A stretch of 64,000 nt of DNA from JAICJC01 sp963709425 (GCA_963709425.1 CAVPWG010000001.1:62001-126000), one strand, 5' to 3'. Shown: positions 47,630 through 57,146, counted from the stretch's first letter. Translations and numbers: made by a program. Notes: generated from the sequence alone by a model not told the origin.

Positions 47630-48734
47630 CGGCAACCCGATCGGGAGCGGCCAGGCGGTCGACGAACGCCGTCAGGGCCTTGCGGGCGTCGTGCGGGCCG
47701 GGGCTGGCCTCGGGATGGAACTGGAGCGACGACACGTCGCGAGCGCGCAGGGCGAGCCCTTCGACCGTTCCGTCGTAGAGGGACGTGTGGGTGACGATGC
47801 CGGGCCCGAACGCGGTGGTGAAGTCGCGCCCGGTCTCGGGCCCGCGGACCGCGAACCCGTGGTTCTGGGCGGTCACGAGCACGCGGCCGGAATCGAGGTC
47901 GAGCACCGGATGGTTCGCCCCACGGTGTCCGAAGCGCAGCTTGAACGTCTCGAGGCCGAGAGCACGGCCCAGCAGCTGGTGGCCGAGGCAGATCCCGAAC
48001 ACCGGCCGGGCACCGAGCATGGTGCGCACCTCGTCGACGCACGCCGGCAGGGCGGCCGGGTCGCCCGGCCCGTTGGCGAGGACGATCCCGTCGGGCGAGG
48101 CGGCCAGCACGGCGTTCGCCGGCGCGTCCCACGGCATCACGGTGACCCTCGCACCCGCCTCGCGGAGCAGGCGCACGATCGAGCCCTTGACGCCGTAGTC
48201 CAGGACGACGACGTGCGCCCGCTCGGCGCCCTCGGCCGCGAGCGCCTGGGCGGCCGAGCGCGATACCTGCCCCGCCAGCGCCTGGCCGGCCATCTCGGGC
48301 GCCGCGCGCACCGCCTCCAGGACCTCGTCGACGGTCGCCGTCCCGGACGAGACCGCAGCGCGCACGGCCCCGCCGTCCCGCAGCCGGCGCGTGATCGCGC
48401 GCGTGTCGATCCCCTGGAGCCCGACGACCCCGTGCTCGGCGAGCCAGTCGGAGAAGCCCGTGCGGCCCCTCGGCGCCGCGTTTCGGCCCTCGCGGACGAC
48501 GACGGCCCGGGCGTGCGGCCCATCCGACTCGGAGGCCTCGGCCTCGACGCCGTAGTTCCCGATCATGGGCTGGGTGAAGGTGATCAGCTGCCCGGCGAAG
48601 CTGGGATCTGTCACCACCTCCTGGTAGCCGGTCATCGACGTCGTGAAGACCAGCTCGCCGACCGCGATCCCGTGGGCCGCGTACGGGCGCCCGCGGTAGA
48701 CCGTGCCGTCCTGGAGCACCAGGAACGCGGGCAC
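47622..48734 (-). CDS. carA: Carbamoyl-phosphate synthase small subunit
   Basis: Glutamine amidotransferase subunit. The N-terminal part shows FTTSMTGYQEVVTDPSFAGQ; the GATase class I Cys is in FGICLGHQLLG, and the His/Glu pair in LQFHPEASPGP. The GTG at 48734 shares its G with the pyrC TAG stop (TAGTG); 370 residues. Confidence 0.96.
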
Positions 48735-50059
48735 TAGAGCACCACCTCGATGAGGCGGTGGGTGACGGACCCGGCCGCGATCGTGAGGTGGCAGCAGGCG
48801 CGCAGCGTCTGCCCCGCGAAGGCGCAGTTGGTCGAGCGGGATGCGTACGGTGGCTGGACGAGCCAGCTCGCCCGCAGGTCCCACAGGCTCAGGTTGGCCG
48901 CCTCACCCGCGCGAAGCGCCGGCCGCGGCAGGCCGAACGCGGCGGCCGGGCCGGCCGACATCCGCTCGACCACGGTCGCGAGCGGCACGAGGCCAGGCTC
49001 GACGAGGTGCGTGAACACCGCCGAGAACGCGGTCTCGAGACCGATCACGCCGTTCGGCGCCTGCGCGAACGGCTGCTCCTTCTCGTGGCCGCGGTGCGGC
49101 GCGTGATCGGTGCCGATGCAGTCGATCGTCCCGTCGGCCAGCGCCTCGATCAACGCGGCGCGATCCGTGGCCGAGCGCAGCGGCGGGCTCATCTTCGCTC
49201 GAGCGGCATCCAGGCTGCGTACGTGCTCGTCGGTGAGGCAGAGGTGATGCGGCGTCACCTCGGCGGTGACGTCGACCCCGAGCTCGCGGGCGCGCCTGAT
49301 CTCGGCGACGGACTCCGCGGCCGAGACGTGGCAGATGTGCACCGGCGCGCCCTCGTAGCGGGCGATCGCCAGGTCGCGGCCGACGATGACGCTCTCGGCG
49401 ATCGACGGGTACCCGGCCAGGCCGAGCTCGGCCGACACGGCCCCCTCGTGCATGTCCGCGCCACCCGACAGCGACAGGTCTTCCTCGTGGAGGGCCAGTC
49501 GCAGACCCGTGACGGACGCGTACTGAAGCGCCCGCCGGAGCATCGCAGCCCGCTCGACGGGCCGGCCGTCGTCCGAGAAGGCAGCTGCGCCAGCCTCGGC
49601 CAGCGCACACATCTCAGACAGGCGTTCCCCCTTCTGGCCGGCGGTGATCGCGGCCATGAACCCGGTGGGCACACACGCCTCGCGGCCCGCCCGCTCGACC
49701 AGCCCCGCCACCACCACCGGCGTGTCGACGACGGGGTCCGTGTTCGGCATCGCGAGGATGGCCGTGAAGCCGCCGGCTGCTGCCGCGCGGGTGCCCGACC
49801 CGATGTCCTCCTCGTCCTCGTCCCCCGGTGTGCGCAGGTGGACGTGCGGGTCGACGAGGCCGGGCAGGATCACGAGGCCATCGGCGTCGATCGTCTCGAC
49901 CTCGGTGCCGTCGAGGCTCGGCCCGACCTCGGTGATCACGCCCTCCTGGATGCGAACATCGAGCGCGTCGCCGTCGAGCCCGGAGGCGGGGTCGACGACG
50001 CGGGCGCCGGCGATCAGGACGTCGGCGGGCGTTCCGGGCGCGCATGCGAGGCGGTCCAT
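48734..50059 (-). CDS. pyrC: Dihydroorotase (class I)
   Basis: Closes carbamoyl-aspartate to dihydroorotate. Zinc ligands are in DPHVHLRTPG (about 69-78); CHVSAAES and TPHHLCLTDEH carry further His ligands, and IGTDHAPH the catalytic Asp. ATG 50059 overlaps the pyrB stop as TGATG; 441 residues. Confidence 0.95.
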   Translation of the reverse strand: MDRLACAPGTPADVLIAGARVVDPASGLDGDALDVRIQEGVITEVGPSLDGTEVETIDADGLVILPGLVDPHVHLRTPGDEDEEDIGSGTRAAAAGGFTAILAMPNTDPVVDTPVVVAGLVERAGREACVPTGFMAAITAGQKGERLSEMCALAEAGAAAFSDDGRPVERAAMLRRALQYASVTGLRLALHEEDLSLSGGADMHEGAVSAELGLAGYPSIAESVIVGRDLAIARYEGAPVHICHVSAAESVAEIRRARELGVDVTAEVTPHHLCLTDEHVRSLDAARAKMSPPLRSATDRAALIEALADGTIDCIGTDHAPHRGHEKEQPFAQAPNGVIGLETAFSAVFTHLVEPGLVPLATVVERMSAGPAAAFGLPRPALRAGEAANLSLWDLRASWLVQPPYASRSTNCAFAGQTLRACCHLTIAAGSVTHRLIEVVL

Positions 50060-51069
50060 CACGCGACCTCCTGACCCGCTGCGGAGACGACGTCGGGGGA
50101 GACGATCCGAAGCGCCGCCTCGGAGTCGGCCTTGCCTGGGCCGGCGAGGAGGTCGTACAGCACGGCCATCCGGACGACGAGCCCCGCCCGCACCTGGTCG
50201 ATGATCCGCGATGCCGCCGAGTCGGCCACCTCGGGCGCGATCTCGACCCCGCGGTTGATCGGCCCCGGGTGCATCACGAGCTGGTTCCGCTGTACGCGGG
50301 CCGGCGTGACCCCCCAGACGGCCGCGTACTCTCTCAGGCTCGGCACGTACGACGTGCCGGCCGCCATGCGTTCCCTCTGCATCCGAAGGACGTACACGAC
50401 GTCGGCGGTCGAAAGCGCGTCCATAGAATGCGACACCTCGGCTCCCAGGGCGGCCGCGTCGCGCGGGATCAGCGTGGGCGGGCCGACGAGCGTGACGCGG
50501 GCGCCCATCGTGCGAAGGCCGAGGATGTTCGAGCGGGCGACGCGCGAGTGCAGCACGTCGCCGACGATGGCCACATGGAGGCCCTCGAGGGCTCCGACGG
50601 CGGCTCGCATCGTGTAGAGGTCGAGCAGACACTGCGTGGGGTGCTGGTGCGTCCCGTCACCGGCGTTCACGACGTGGGCCTCGGTCCAGGCGGTGATCAT
50701 CCCGGCGGCGCCCACGGCGGGGTGGCGGATCACGATCACGTCGGGGTCGTAGGCCGAGAGCGTCTGCACGGTGTCGCGCAGCGACTCGCCCTTGTCCACG
50801 CTGGAGCCGGTCGCCTTGAGGCTGATCGTGTCCGCCGAGAGCCGCTTCGCCGCCAGCTCGAACGAGGAGCTGGTACGCGTGGAGGCCTCGAAGAAGACGG
50901 TCATCACGGTGCGCCCGCGCAGGGTGGGCACCTTCTTCAGGTCGCGCTGCATCACGCTCTCGAACCCCTCTGCCGTCCCAAGGATCCGCTCGATGTCGGC
51001 CCGGCGCAGGTCGGTGATCGAGATCAGGTGCCGCCTCTTGCCGCTGCTCTTGGGGTGTTGTGGATCCAC
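50059..51069 (-). CDS. pyrB: Aspartate carbamoyltransferase catalytic subunit
   Basis: Joins carbamoyl phosphate and aspartate. The carbamoyl-phosphate loop FEASTRTSSSFE, DGTHQHPTQCLLDLYT and the C-terminal MHPGPINRGVEI are diagnostic. The GTG at 51069 lies 12 bases after pyrR with GGAG upstream; 336 residues. No pyrI regulatory subunit is present, as usual for Gram-positive bacteria. Confidence 0.96.
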   Translation of the reverse strand: MDPQHPKSSGKRRHLISITDLRRADIERILGTAEGFESVMQRDLKKVPTLRGRTVMTVFFEASTRTSSSFELAAKRLSADTISLKATGSSVDKGESLRDTVQTLSAYDPDVIVIRHPAVGAAGMITAWTEAHVVNAGDGTHQHPTQCLLDLYTMRAAVGALEGLHVAIVGDVLHSRVARSNILGLRTMGARVTLVGPPTLIPRDAAALGAEVSHSMDALSTADVVYVLRMQRERMAAGTSYVPSLREYAAVWGVTPARVQRNQLVMHPGPINRGVEIAPEVADSAASRIIDQVRAGLVVRMAVLYDLLAGPGKADSEAALRIVSPDVVSAAGQEVA

Positions 51070-51081
51070 TCGCGCTCCAGG

Positions 51082-51642
51082 TCAGGGATGGATGAGGACG
51101 ACTCGATCGACCTCGTCCACCTCGACGAGCTCGACGTTCACCCGCTCTGAGCGGGCGGTGGGAAGGTTCTTGCCGACGTAGTCCGGCCGGATCGGGAGCT
51201 CGCGGTGGCCGCGGTCGACCAGCACGGCGAGCTGCACCCGCTCCGGTCGGCCGTAGTCGAAGATCGCTTCGATCGCCGATCGGATCGTGCGGCCCGTGTA
51301 GAGGACGTCGTCGACCAGGACGACAGACTTGCCCTCGAGCGGGAAGTCGAGCCGGGTCGCCTTCACGACCGGCTGCGGGTGGGCCCGCTGCTCGGCGCGA
51401 AGGGTCACGTCGTCGCGGTAGAAGGTGATGTCGAGGGCGCCGGTCGGGACGCGCGCGCCCGTGTACTCCTCGATCAGGTCGCGCAGCCGCTGGGCCAGGG
51501 TCGCGCCGCGGGTGTAGATGCCGACGAGCCCGAGCGCGGTGAGGTCGGGATGCTTCTCGACGATCTCGTGAGCGATCCGGCGGAGGGTGCGCTGGAGCGA
51601 TTCCTCGTCCAGCAGCACGCGCTCGGTCGCGGTGACGTTCAT
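51082..51642 (-). CDS. pyrR: PyrR: pyr mRNA-binding regulator / uracil phosphoribosyltransferase
   Basis: Binds pyr leader RNA when UMP is high and can also salvage uracil. The PRPP-binding motif is VVLVDDVLYTGRT; the N-terminal ALGLVGIYTRGATLAQRL and the RNA-binding basic patch in the middle fit the family. The frame extends to 51792, but ATG 51642 has a strong AAGGAG and is preceded by a PyrR-type RNA site, so it was chosen; 186 residues. First gene of the operon. Confidence 0.95.
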   Translation of the reverse strand: MNVTATERVLLDEESLQRTLRRIAHEIVEKHPDLTALGLVGIYTRGATLAQRLRDLIEEYTGARVPTGALDITFYRDDVTLRAEQRAHPQPVVKATRLDFPLEGKSVVLVDDVLYTGRTIRSAIEAIFDYGRPERVQLAVLVDRGHRELPIRPDYVGKNLPTARSERVNVELVEVDEVDRVVLIHP

Positions 51643-51655
51643 TCGACAGCTCCTT

Positions 51656-51683
51656 CCCGGCCTCTCAGGGCGCGGATTAAAGG
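51656..51683 (-). promoter_or_regulatory. Probable PyrR-binding loop at the pyrR ribosome-binding site
   Basis: The minus-strand leader contains CCCTGAGAGGCC (CTGAGAGGC at 51660-51668), close to the PyrR anti-antiterminator loop consensus with its invariant GAGAGG, flanked by GC-rich arms (GCC/GGC). It touches the AAGGAG of pyrR. No attenuator terminator follows, so control would be translational, as described for Mycobacterium smegmatis. Confidence 0.6.
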
Positions 51684-51704
51684 TGGCTCGTGGCTCGCAA
51701 GAGG

Positions 51705-51734
51705 ATATCAGCGCCGGCGGATGGCCGACCTCAA
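51705..51734 (-). promoter_or_regulatory. Possible pyr operon promoter
   Basis: Read on the minus strand, TTGAGG (51729-51734) and TGATAT (51705-51710) are 18 bases apart. Transcription would begin near 51698, giving a leader of about 56 bases that includes the PyrR site. Confidence 0.35.
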
Positions 51735-51780
51735 CGGCGGGCGGCGACGCCGCGGCGTCTGTGTCTGAGACGTCACGAAA

Positions 51781-51894
51781 GGCAATTCGCATTCACTCCA
51801 ACGGCCAAATGACACTCGCGGCGCCGGTCCGGTGGCATTCGCCGGAACGGGCGAGTGGCGTTCCGCCGAACCGCCAATTGGCGCTCCCAGCCAC
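51781..51894. repeat. Five degenerate 23-bp tandem repeats
   Basis: Units at 51781-51802, 51803-51825, 51826-51848, 51849-51871 and 51872-51894 (22 or 23 bases each). The consensus begins GGCCAATTGG, has CATT in the middle and ends CGCCGGAAC; the best pairs (third and fourth units) match at about 17 of 23 positions. The CCAATTGG core is palindromic. The array lies 23 bases past the MaoC stop and about 140 bases before the pyrR start. No open frame with a plausible start crosses it. Confidence 0.65.
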
Positions 51895-51917
51895 TGCGAC
51901 CACACCACGCCGGAGCG

Positions 51918-52334
51918 CTACACCGTGACCGTGTAGCAGACCGCCGTGCCCTCGAGGGCGACAACGCCGTCGTCCCGGGTGACGGTCGTTCGCAGGTGGG
52001 TGACGGGCTTGTCGGCCCGAGCGTCCGTCACCTCGACCTCGCCGGTGATGGTGTCGCCCGGGCGGACCGGGGCGGTGAACTTCCAGGCGACCTCGAGGAA
52101 CACGGTGCCCGGGCCCGGGAGCTCCTCGGCGACGACGGCGTTCAGGATGGCGCTCGTGATTCCGCCCTGGACGATGATCTCGCCGAAGCGCGAGGCGCGC
52201 GCGGCTGCCTCGTCGTAGTGGAGGGGGTTGTGGTCGCCCGAGATCGCGGTGAACCGCTCGATGTCCTCGGCCGTGACGGTGCGCGAGCGCGACGCCCTGG
52301 CGCCGACCTCCGGGGGATTCCAGCCGTCAGCCAC
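51918..52334 (-). CDS. MaoC-like dehydratase (hot-dog fold)
   Basis: 138-residue R-specific enoyl-CoA hydratase-like protein. The hydratase 2 motif is intact: FTAISGDHNPLHYDEAAA contains the catalytic Asp and His. Substrate unknown. The GTG at 52334 overlaps the MFS stop by 8 bases, making it the last gene of the tetR operon. Confidence 0.9.
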   Translation of the reverse strand: MADGWNPPEVGARASRSRTVTAEDIERFTAISGDHNPLHYDEAAARASRFGEIIVQGGITSAILNAVVAEELPGPGTVFLEVAWKFTAPVRPGDTITGEVEVTDARADKPVTHLRTTVTRDDGVVALEGTAVCYTVTV

Positions 52335-53526
52335 GAAGCAGCGATCGTACCCGCGTCATCGCCACGATGCCGAGGGCCGGCCCGACCGCCAGGAAGAGGA
52401 ACGCGTACCTCCATCCCACGGCGTCACGCACTGTCGGCAGCAGCCGGATCGAGACCACAGTGATGGCGAACCCGATCGCCGTCTGGGCCGTCACCGCCGT
52501 CCCCACGTAGTCGGCGTCGGCCACCTCCGTGAGCGCCGTCGAAAACTGGGCGGAGTCGGCAATGACGGCCACCCCCCACACCAGCATCAGCGCCACGACG
52601 ACCGCCGGCGCCAGCCCGTATACGGCCGCTGCGGCGACGCAGCACGTGCCGCTGACCGCCATCGCGGCGATGGTGACCGCCGCCCGGCCGCGCGCGTCGG
52701 CGAGAATGCCGCCCAGCAGGCAGCCCGCCAGTCCGGCGAGACCGACCGCCGAGAACGCCGCAAGCTCGACGGCCGTCCGGGACGGGTCGCCGTCGCCCGA
52801 CGCGGCGAAGCTCGCCGCGGCGTAGGCCGGCACCCACGTCCACATCGCGTAGAGCTCCCACATGTGACCGAAGTAGCCGAAGCAGACGAGCCGCTGGGCA
52901 CGGTCGCCGAAGAGCCGCCGCACATACCCGGGGTGAAACGGTGCCGCCGCCGCTGCATACGGTCCCTCATGTACAGCGACGACAGCCAGGACGGCGCCGA
53001 TCACCGCCAGCAAGCTCGCCACGCCCAGCACCGCCTGCCAGCCGAGCACCGGAGACGCGTTCACGAGGTGCGGCGTCCCGGATCCGAGCGCCAGCGCGCC
53101 GACCAGTGCGCCCACGGCGAAGCCGCGGCCGGTGCGAAACCAGGTCGCCATCAGCTTGATGCCGGGCGGATACACGCCGGCGAGCGCGACGCCGGTCAGG
53201 AACCGGAGCGGGATCGCGAATGCGAGCCCGTGCGCGAGGAGGGCGACCGCCTCGTTCGCCGCCGCACCGGCCAGCGCCGCCACGCCGATCAGGCGCACCG
53301 GTGACATCCGGTCGGGGAGGTTGAGGACGGCCGAGGCGAGCGCCCCGGCGACGAAGCCGAGCTGCACCGACGTCGTGAGCCACGTGGCGCCCGCATCGGA
53401 GAGGTGCCAGTCGTCGCTGAGCTGCGGCACCACGGCCGACGCCGAGAACCACAGGCCCATCGCCAGCACCTCGACTGCGCAGATCAGCAGGAGTTGGCGG
53501 GTGCGGCGGCTCCCCTCGGCGATCAC
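52327..53526 (-). CDS. Major facilitator superfamily transporter
   Basis: 399 residues with about twelve TM segments; the loop 2-3 pattern LPDRMSPVRLIG and GVYPPGIKLMATWFRTGRGFAVGALVGALALG resemble the CynX/nitrate-nitrite branch of MFS, though the substrate cannot be told. Start is GTG 53526 or GTG 53544; the latter overlaps the DUF2182 gene. Next to a TetR-controlled set it may be an efflux or uptake pump for the operon's substrate. Confidence 0.85.
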   Translation of the reverse strand: MIAEGSRRTRQLLLICAVEVLAMGLWFSASAVVPQLSDDWHLSDAGATWLTTSVQLGFVAGALASAVLNLPDRMSPVRLIGVAALAGAAANEAVALLAHGLAFAIPLRFLTGVALAGVYPPGIKLMATWFRTGRGFAVGALVGALALGSGTPHLVNASPVLGWQAVLGVASLLAVIGAVLAVVAVHEGPYAAAAAPFHPGYVRRLFGDRAQRLVCFGYFGHMWELYAMWTWVPAYAAASFAASGDGDPSRTAVELAAFSAVGLAGLAGCLLGGILADARGRAAVTIAAMAVSGTCCVAAAAVYGLAPAVVVALMLVWGVAVIADSAQFSTALTEVADADYVGTAVTAQTAIGFAITVVSIRLLPTVRDAVGWRYAFLFLAVGPALGIVAMTRVRSLLRG

Positions 53527-53530
53527 GCGG

Positions 53531-54343
53531 TCACGATGCCACACCTCCGAGAATGGCGGGGAGCCATGCGGGATGGGCCGCGACGACGATCCCCCACGCG
53601 ATCAGCCCCACGCCGAGCACCGGCGTGAGCCGCCGGCCGTGCCGGCCAACCCGCTCGTAGTACATGGCCGCACCGAGTGCGCCCATCCAGACCAGGCTGG
53701 CGACGCCGACGGCGAGCATCAGCGACATGAGCGCCCAGCAGCAGCCGATGCAGAAGAGCCCATGCCGGCGGCCCAGATCGAACCCGCCCCTGACGCCGCG
53801 CCGGTAGTGGCGCATCAGAAACGGCCCGGGGTGGCGGCACTGGTCGAGGCACTTGTCCTTGAGCCCGGTGAACTGGAATGCCCCGGCTGAGACGAGCGCC
53901 GCCGCCGGCACGATCCACGCGTGCTCGGCGAGTGAGGGCATCCCGTCGCCCGCCCGATGGATCCCGACGTCGACGGCGAACGCGGCCGCGCCGACGGCGC
54001 CCCACATGGCCGCGTATCCGCCGAGGAACGCGAGCAGGATTCGGCCGGACTGCTCCTGCCGGCCGGCCGCCTGGGAGAAGAGCCGCACCATCGGCAGGCT
54101 CGACGGCAGCATCATCGCGGCAACCATCACCTGCCATGCGACGAGGAACACCACGGCCGTGAGCCAGAACGGCGGCGTGAGCACGACGAGCCACAGCGGC
54201 AGCGCGCTGTCGGATCCGTGGTCGTGGGCGTGGAGGAGCGCCGCGTTTCCGGTGCTCTCCGCCACCAGCGCCACCGCCCAGGCCGCGGCGACCGCGACCG
54301 GGACGGTGGTGCTGATCCGGCGGCCAGGGCCCCCGGCGATCAC
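53531..54343 (-). CDS. DUF2182 integral membrane protein
   Basis: 270 residues, six to seven TM segments. Family-specific conserved stretches are seen: WQVMVAAMMLPSSLPMVRLF, QFTGLKDKCLDQCRHP (Cys pair) and GLFCIGCCWALMSLML (Cys trio). The family is described as predicted metal-binding; its function is unknown. It overlaps the DUF1326 stop as GTGA, and DUF1326-DUF2182 pairs recur in genomes, suggesting a joint function. Confidence 0.88.
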   Translation of the reverse strand: MIAGGPGRRISTTVPVAVAAAWAVALVAESTGNAALLHAHDHGSDSALPLWLVVLTPPFWLTAVVFLVAWQVMVAAMMLPSSLPMVRLFSQAAGRQEQSGRILLAFLGGYAAMWGAVGAAAFAVDVGIHRAGDGMPSLAEHAWIVPAAALVSAGAFQFTGLKDKCLDQCRHPGPFLMRHYRRGVRGGFDLGRRHGLFCIGCCWALMSLMLAVGVASLVWMGALGAAMYYERVGRHGRRLTPVLGVGLIAWGIVVAAHPAWLPAILGGVAS

Positions 54344-54990
54344 TTCTCGCTCACATGCGTCATGCGGTAATCGGCCTGGATGGCGTTGTCACCGTCCGAC
54401 CACTCCAGCCCGTACTGCGGCAGGCTGATCCGCTGCACCTTCGCCTTCGACAGATACGCGGGTGAACCCGGAACGGTCGAGAAGATCGAGTCCCTGATCG
54501 TGGTGATCGTGCCGTCGGCCCCCCGGAAGGGGTCCATCTCGCAATGGGCGAAGTCGCCCACGTCAAGCGTTCCGACGCCGTCAACCACCTGGTGCGAGAT
54601 GGGGACTCGCTCGACGGTCAGCACCTCGCTGACGAGGCCCGCCAGGTCGGCGAGCGGCCCGCCCAGCTTGCCGCTGTAGGCATCCTGGAGCGCCTGGAAC
54701 TGCTCGTCTGTCGCGCCGTCGTCGATGAACTGCGCCACCCGCCAGCTTCCGGGTGTGAGCACGTTGCCCGGGATGTGAACGATGTTGGCGATGGTTCGGC
54801 CAGACACGTCCACACCCTGGATCGTCCCCTCGGTGAAGTGGTACGACAGTACCGAGAGGCATTCGCCGCCGTCCGGGTCCTCTCCCACCCAGCACGGGCA
54901 GAGAGCACCGCACGTGCACACCTCGAGCAGCGTTCCGGTCAGGTCGTAGATGACCTCGGTAGCCTGGGATTCGGCCTGTTGCAACGACAT
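54340..54990 (-). CDS. DUF1326 domain protein
   Basis: 216 residues without signal peptide or TM segment. The N-terminal Cys cluster EVCTCGALCPCW, a further Cys in GGEC and FAHCEMDPFRG suggest metal or redox chemistry. ATG 54990 has a strong AAGGGGGT. Translationally coupled to the DUF2182 membrane protein; the pair probably acts as one unit. Confidence 0.88.
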   Translation of the reverse strand: MSLQQAESQATEVIYDLTGTLLEVCTCGALCPCWVGEDPDGGECLSVLSYHFTEGTIQGVDVSGRTIANIVHIPGNVLTPGSWRVAQFIDDGATDEQFQALQDAYSGKLGGPLADLAGLVSEVLTVERVPISHQVVDGVGTLDVGDFAHCEMDPFRGADGTITTIRDSIFSTVPGSPAYLSKAKVQRISLPQYGLEWSDGDNAIQADYRMTHVSEK

Positions 54991-55010
54991 GAGTTGACCC
55001 CCTTCGTGGT

Positions 55011-57146
55011 TCAGAGCACTTCTACGATCAGCGCCGCCGCACGGGCGGCGCCGTCGGTCTCGACGTCTCGATAGGCCACCTCCTTTCCGATCTCGTCGGC
55101 GATTGCGGCAGCGAGCGCCTCGGGGCTGGACGTGGCGAAGTCGACGGATCGCCCGGCGCCGTAGCGGTCGAGCCGGTGGCGCACGTGGAACTGCTGCTCG
55201 AAGTGGTGAGCGAGCGGGAAGGCGATGAAGGGCCGCTTCGTCGCCGCGAGCTCCATGGTCGTCCCGAGCCCTCCTTGGACGATCGCGAGGTCACAGGCGG
55301 CCAGGTGACGGCGCAGCTCGTGGACGTACGGGCGCACCTCCAGGCCGTCACGTGGTGGGAACGACGCCGGATTGATCCGCGGGCCGGCGACCACGACCAT
55401 GCGCAGCTCGGGGACGAGCCGGCGCGCATCGTCGAACGCGGCGACGACGTGCCCCAGGAGTGCGGTGCCGACGCCGGAGCCGCCGACCGTCGCGATGCAC
55501 ACCCGCTCGTCCGGCCCGTAGCCCAGCTCGGCCCGGAGCTCCTCCCGGTCGCCCGCTGCGGGGACCCTTCCGGTCACGTATCCCGAGAAATCGTAGTGGG
55601 CCTCCGTCCACTCCCGGATCGGCGGGAGCCCGGGCCCGAACGTGTCGGGCACAATGTCCTCGGAGTTCCCGATAAAGATCGCCCGGTCGCGGATGCGCGG
55701 GAAGCGGGCGATGTGCTCGATCATCTCGGCGTTCAGGTCGGCCGTGAGGAACGCCTCGTGCTCTCCCCCGTCGGGCATCGGCAGCCAGCCGACGAAGTCG
55801 GTGAGCCAGCAGTAGGCGGCCGTCTTGAGCTCCGGGTTCTCGTGCAGGAAGTAGTCGATCTCCCAGCCCTCGTCGGCGATCCAGACGTCGTAGGGCTCCG
55901 CCTCGACGAGGTCGTGGAACACCATGAAGTTGGCGACCAGGATCTCGTCCATCCGCCGGATCGCCTGGAAGACGTGCAGGTCGTGCTCAGTGGCCTCCGA
56001 GGCGATGTGCGCCGACTCGCTGGCCAGGTCGGCAGAGGCGGGATGGATGCGCTCGCCACGGGCCTCGAGGACGCGGGTCACGGGATCCTGGGCCAGCCAG
56101 TCGATCTCGAGGTCGGGGTGGAGCTTCCGGAGCTCCTCGGCGATCGCGACGTCGCGCCATGCGTGGCCGAGCCCGATCGGCGAGGAGATGTAGAGGGCCC
56201 GCTTCGGCCTGTTGCGCCCGCGCGTCCAGCGGCGGGCCTGGTCGGGAGCCGTGCGGCCGTCCGCCGCACGCCCCGCGTCGCGAATCACGAGGTTCAGCCG
56301 CACGGGGTCGCGGGCCTGTGGCGCATGGCCCCCGCCCTCGATGCTCAGGTGCCCCCAACCCAGCTGCTCGGCGACAGCCCTTCCCCTGCGGGCTTCGACC
56401 AGCCCGTCGTCGGTGCCGTGGACGACCAGGCCGGGGCAGATGACCCTCCGGGCGTGCCCCGTGGCCGTCTCGGGGTCGAGCACCTTGGTGTTCCAGCCCG
56501 AGAAGCTCACAAGGAGCGTCTCTGGGCCGGTTTCGAGCGCCCAGCCGACGGTGTCCTCGATGTGCTTTGTCGAGTGCGGCTCGCGAAAGCACTCGCCAAA
56601 GAAGAACTCGGCGTACCCGCGCCAGTCGCGAAGCCAGTAGTGCCGGTTCTCCTTGGCCCAGCCCTCGTCGGTGTCGAGCATCGCGTCGAACGGGTAGGCG
56701 ACCTCCTCGGGAGGGATGTCGCCCACCTGCATCGCAGGCGCGATCTCGACCAGTGCCGCCACGCGCTCCGGATGCTCTGACGCCAGGACCAGCGACTCGC
56801 CGAGATCGCACCACGCCACGACCACCGCTCGGCCGACGCCGACGGCGTCGAGCACCGCCACGGCGTCGGCGGCGTATTCACGCCTGTCGTACTCCGCCGC
56901 GGTCAGGGGCCGGTCGGAGCGCCCGTTCCCGCGCGGGTCGAACGTCACCACCGTTCCGTGGCGGGCCAGGTACGGGATCTGGCACTTCCAGCAGCGGGAG
57001 TGCACGATCTCCCACGTCGGAAGGAGCAGGAAGGCGGGCTCGTGTGCGCCGTAGCGCTCCCAGTGGACGCGGACGCCGTCACGCTCCACGAAGCCGTCCT
57101 CGTCGGGATAGCGGGCGCGCGTCTGCTCGGGGGCGGCCGTCGTCAC
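55011..57146 (-). CDS. Alpha/beta hydrolase fused to a GT28/UGT-like glycosyltransferase
   Basis: 711 residues in one frame. Residues 1-290 are an alpha/beta hydrolase closely related to the next gene upstream. The nucleophile elbow reads VVAWCDLGES, so Cys stands where the neighbour has Ser; the Asp (HGTDDG) and His (GGGHAPQARDPV) are kept. Residues about 312-711 are a GT-B glycosyltransferase with ISSPIGLGHAWRDVAIAEEL at the start and the nucleotide-sugar motif VQGGLGTTMELAATKRPFIAFPL near the end. The GTG at 57146 overlaps the previous stop as GTGA. Product and substrate unknown. Confidence 0.85.
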   Translation of the reverse strand: MTTAAPEQTRARYPDEDGFVERDGVRVHWERYGAHEPAFLLLPTWEIVHSRCWKCQIPYLARHGTVVTFDPRGNGRSDRPLTAAEYDRREYAADAVAVLDAVGVGRAVVVAWCDLGESLVLASEHPERVAALVEIAPAMQVGDIPPEEVAYPFDAMLDTDEGWAKENRHYWLRDWRGYAEFFFGECFREPHSTKHIEDTVGWALETGPETLLVSFSGWNTKVLDPETATGHARRVICPGLVVHGTDDGLVEARRGRAVAEQLGWGHLSIEGGGHAPQARDPVRLNLVIRDAGRAADGRTAPDQARRWTRGRNRPKRALYISSPIGLGHAWRDVAIAEELRKLHPDLEIDWLAQDPVTRVLEARGERIHPASADLASESAHIASEATEHDLHVFQAIRRMDEILVANFMVFHDLVEAEPYDVWIADEGWEIDYFLHENPELKTAAYCWLTDFVGWLPMPDGGEHEAFLTADLNAEMIEHIARFPRIRDRAIFIGNSEDIVPDTFGPGLPPIREWTEAHYDFSGYVTGRVPAAGDREELRAELGYGPDERVCIATVGGSGVGTALLGHVVAAFDDARRLVPELRMVVVAGPRINPASFPPRDGLEVRPYVHELRRHLAACDLAIVQGGLGTTMELAATKRPFIAFPLAHHFEQQFHVRHRLDRYGAGRSVDFATSSPEALAAAIADEIGKEVAYRDVETDGAARAAALIVEVL

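Noticed and set aside
51708..51964. Small open frames across the tandem repeats
   Set aside because: They are Arg/Pro-rich, overlap the repeat array and the MaoC 3' end, have no ribosome-binding site, and the 23-base period is not a multiple of three.
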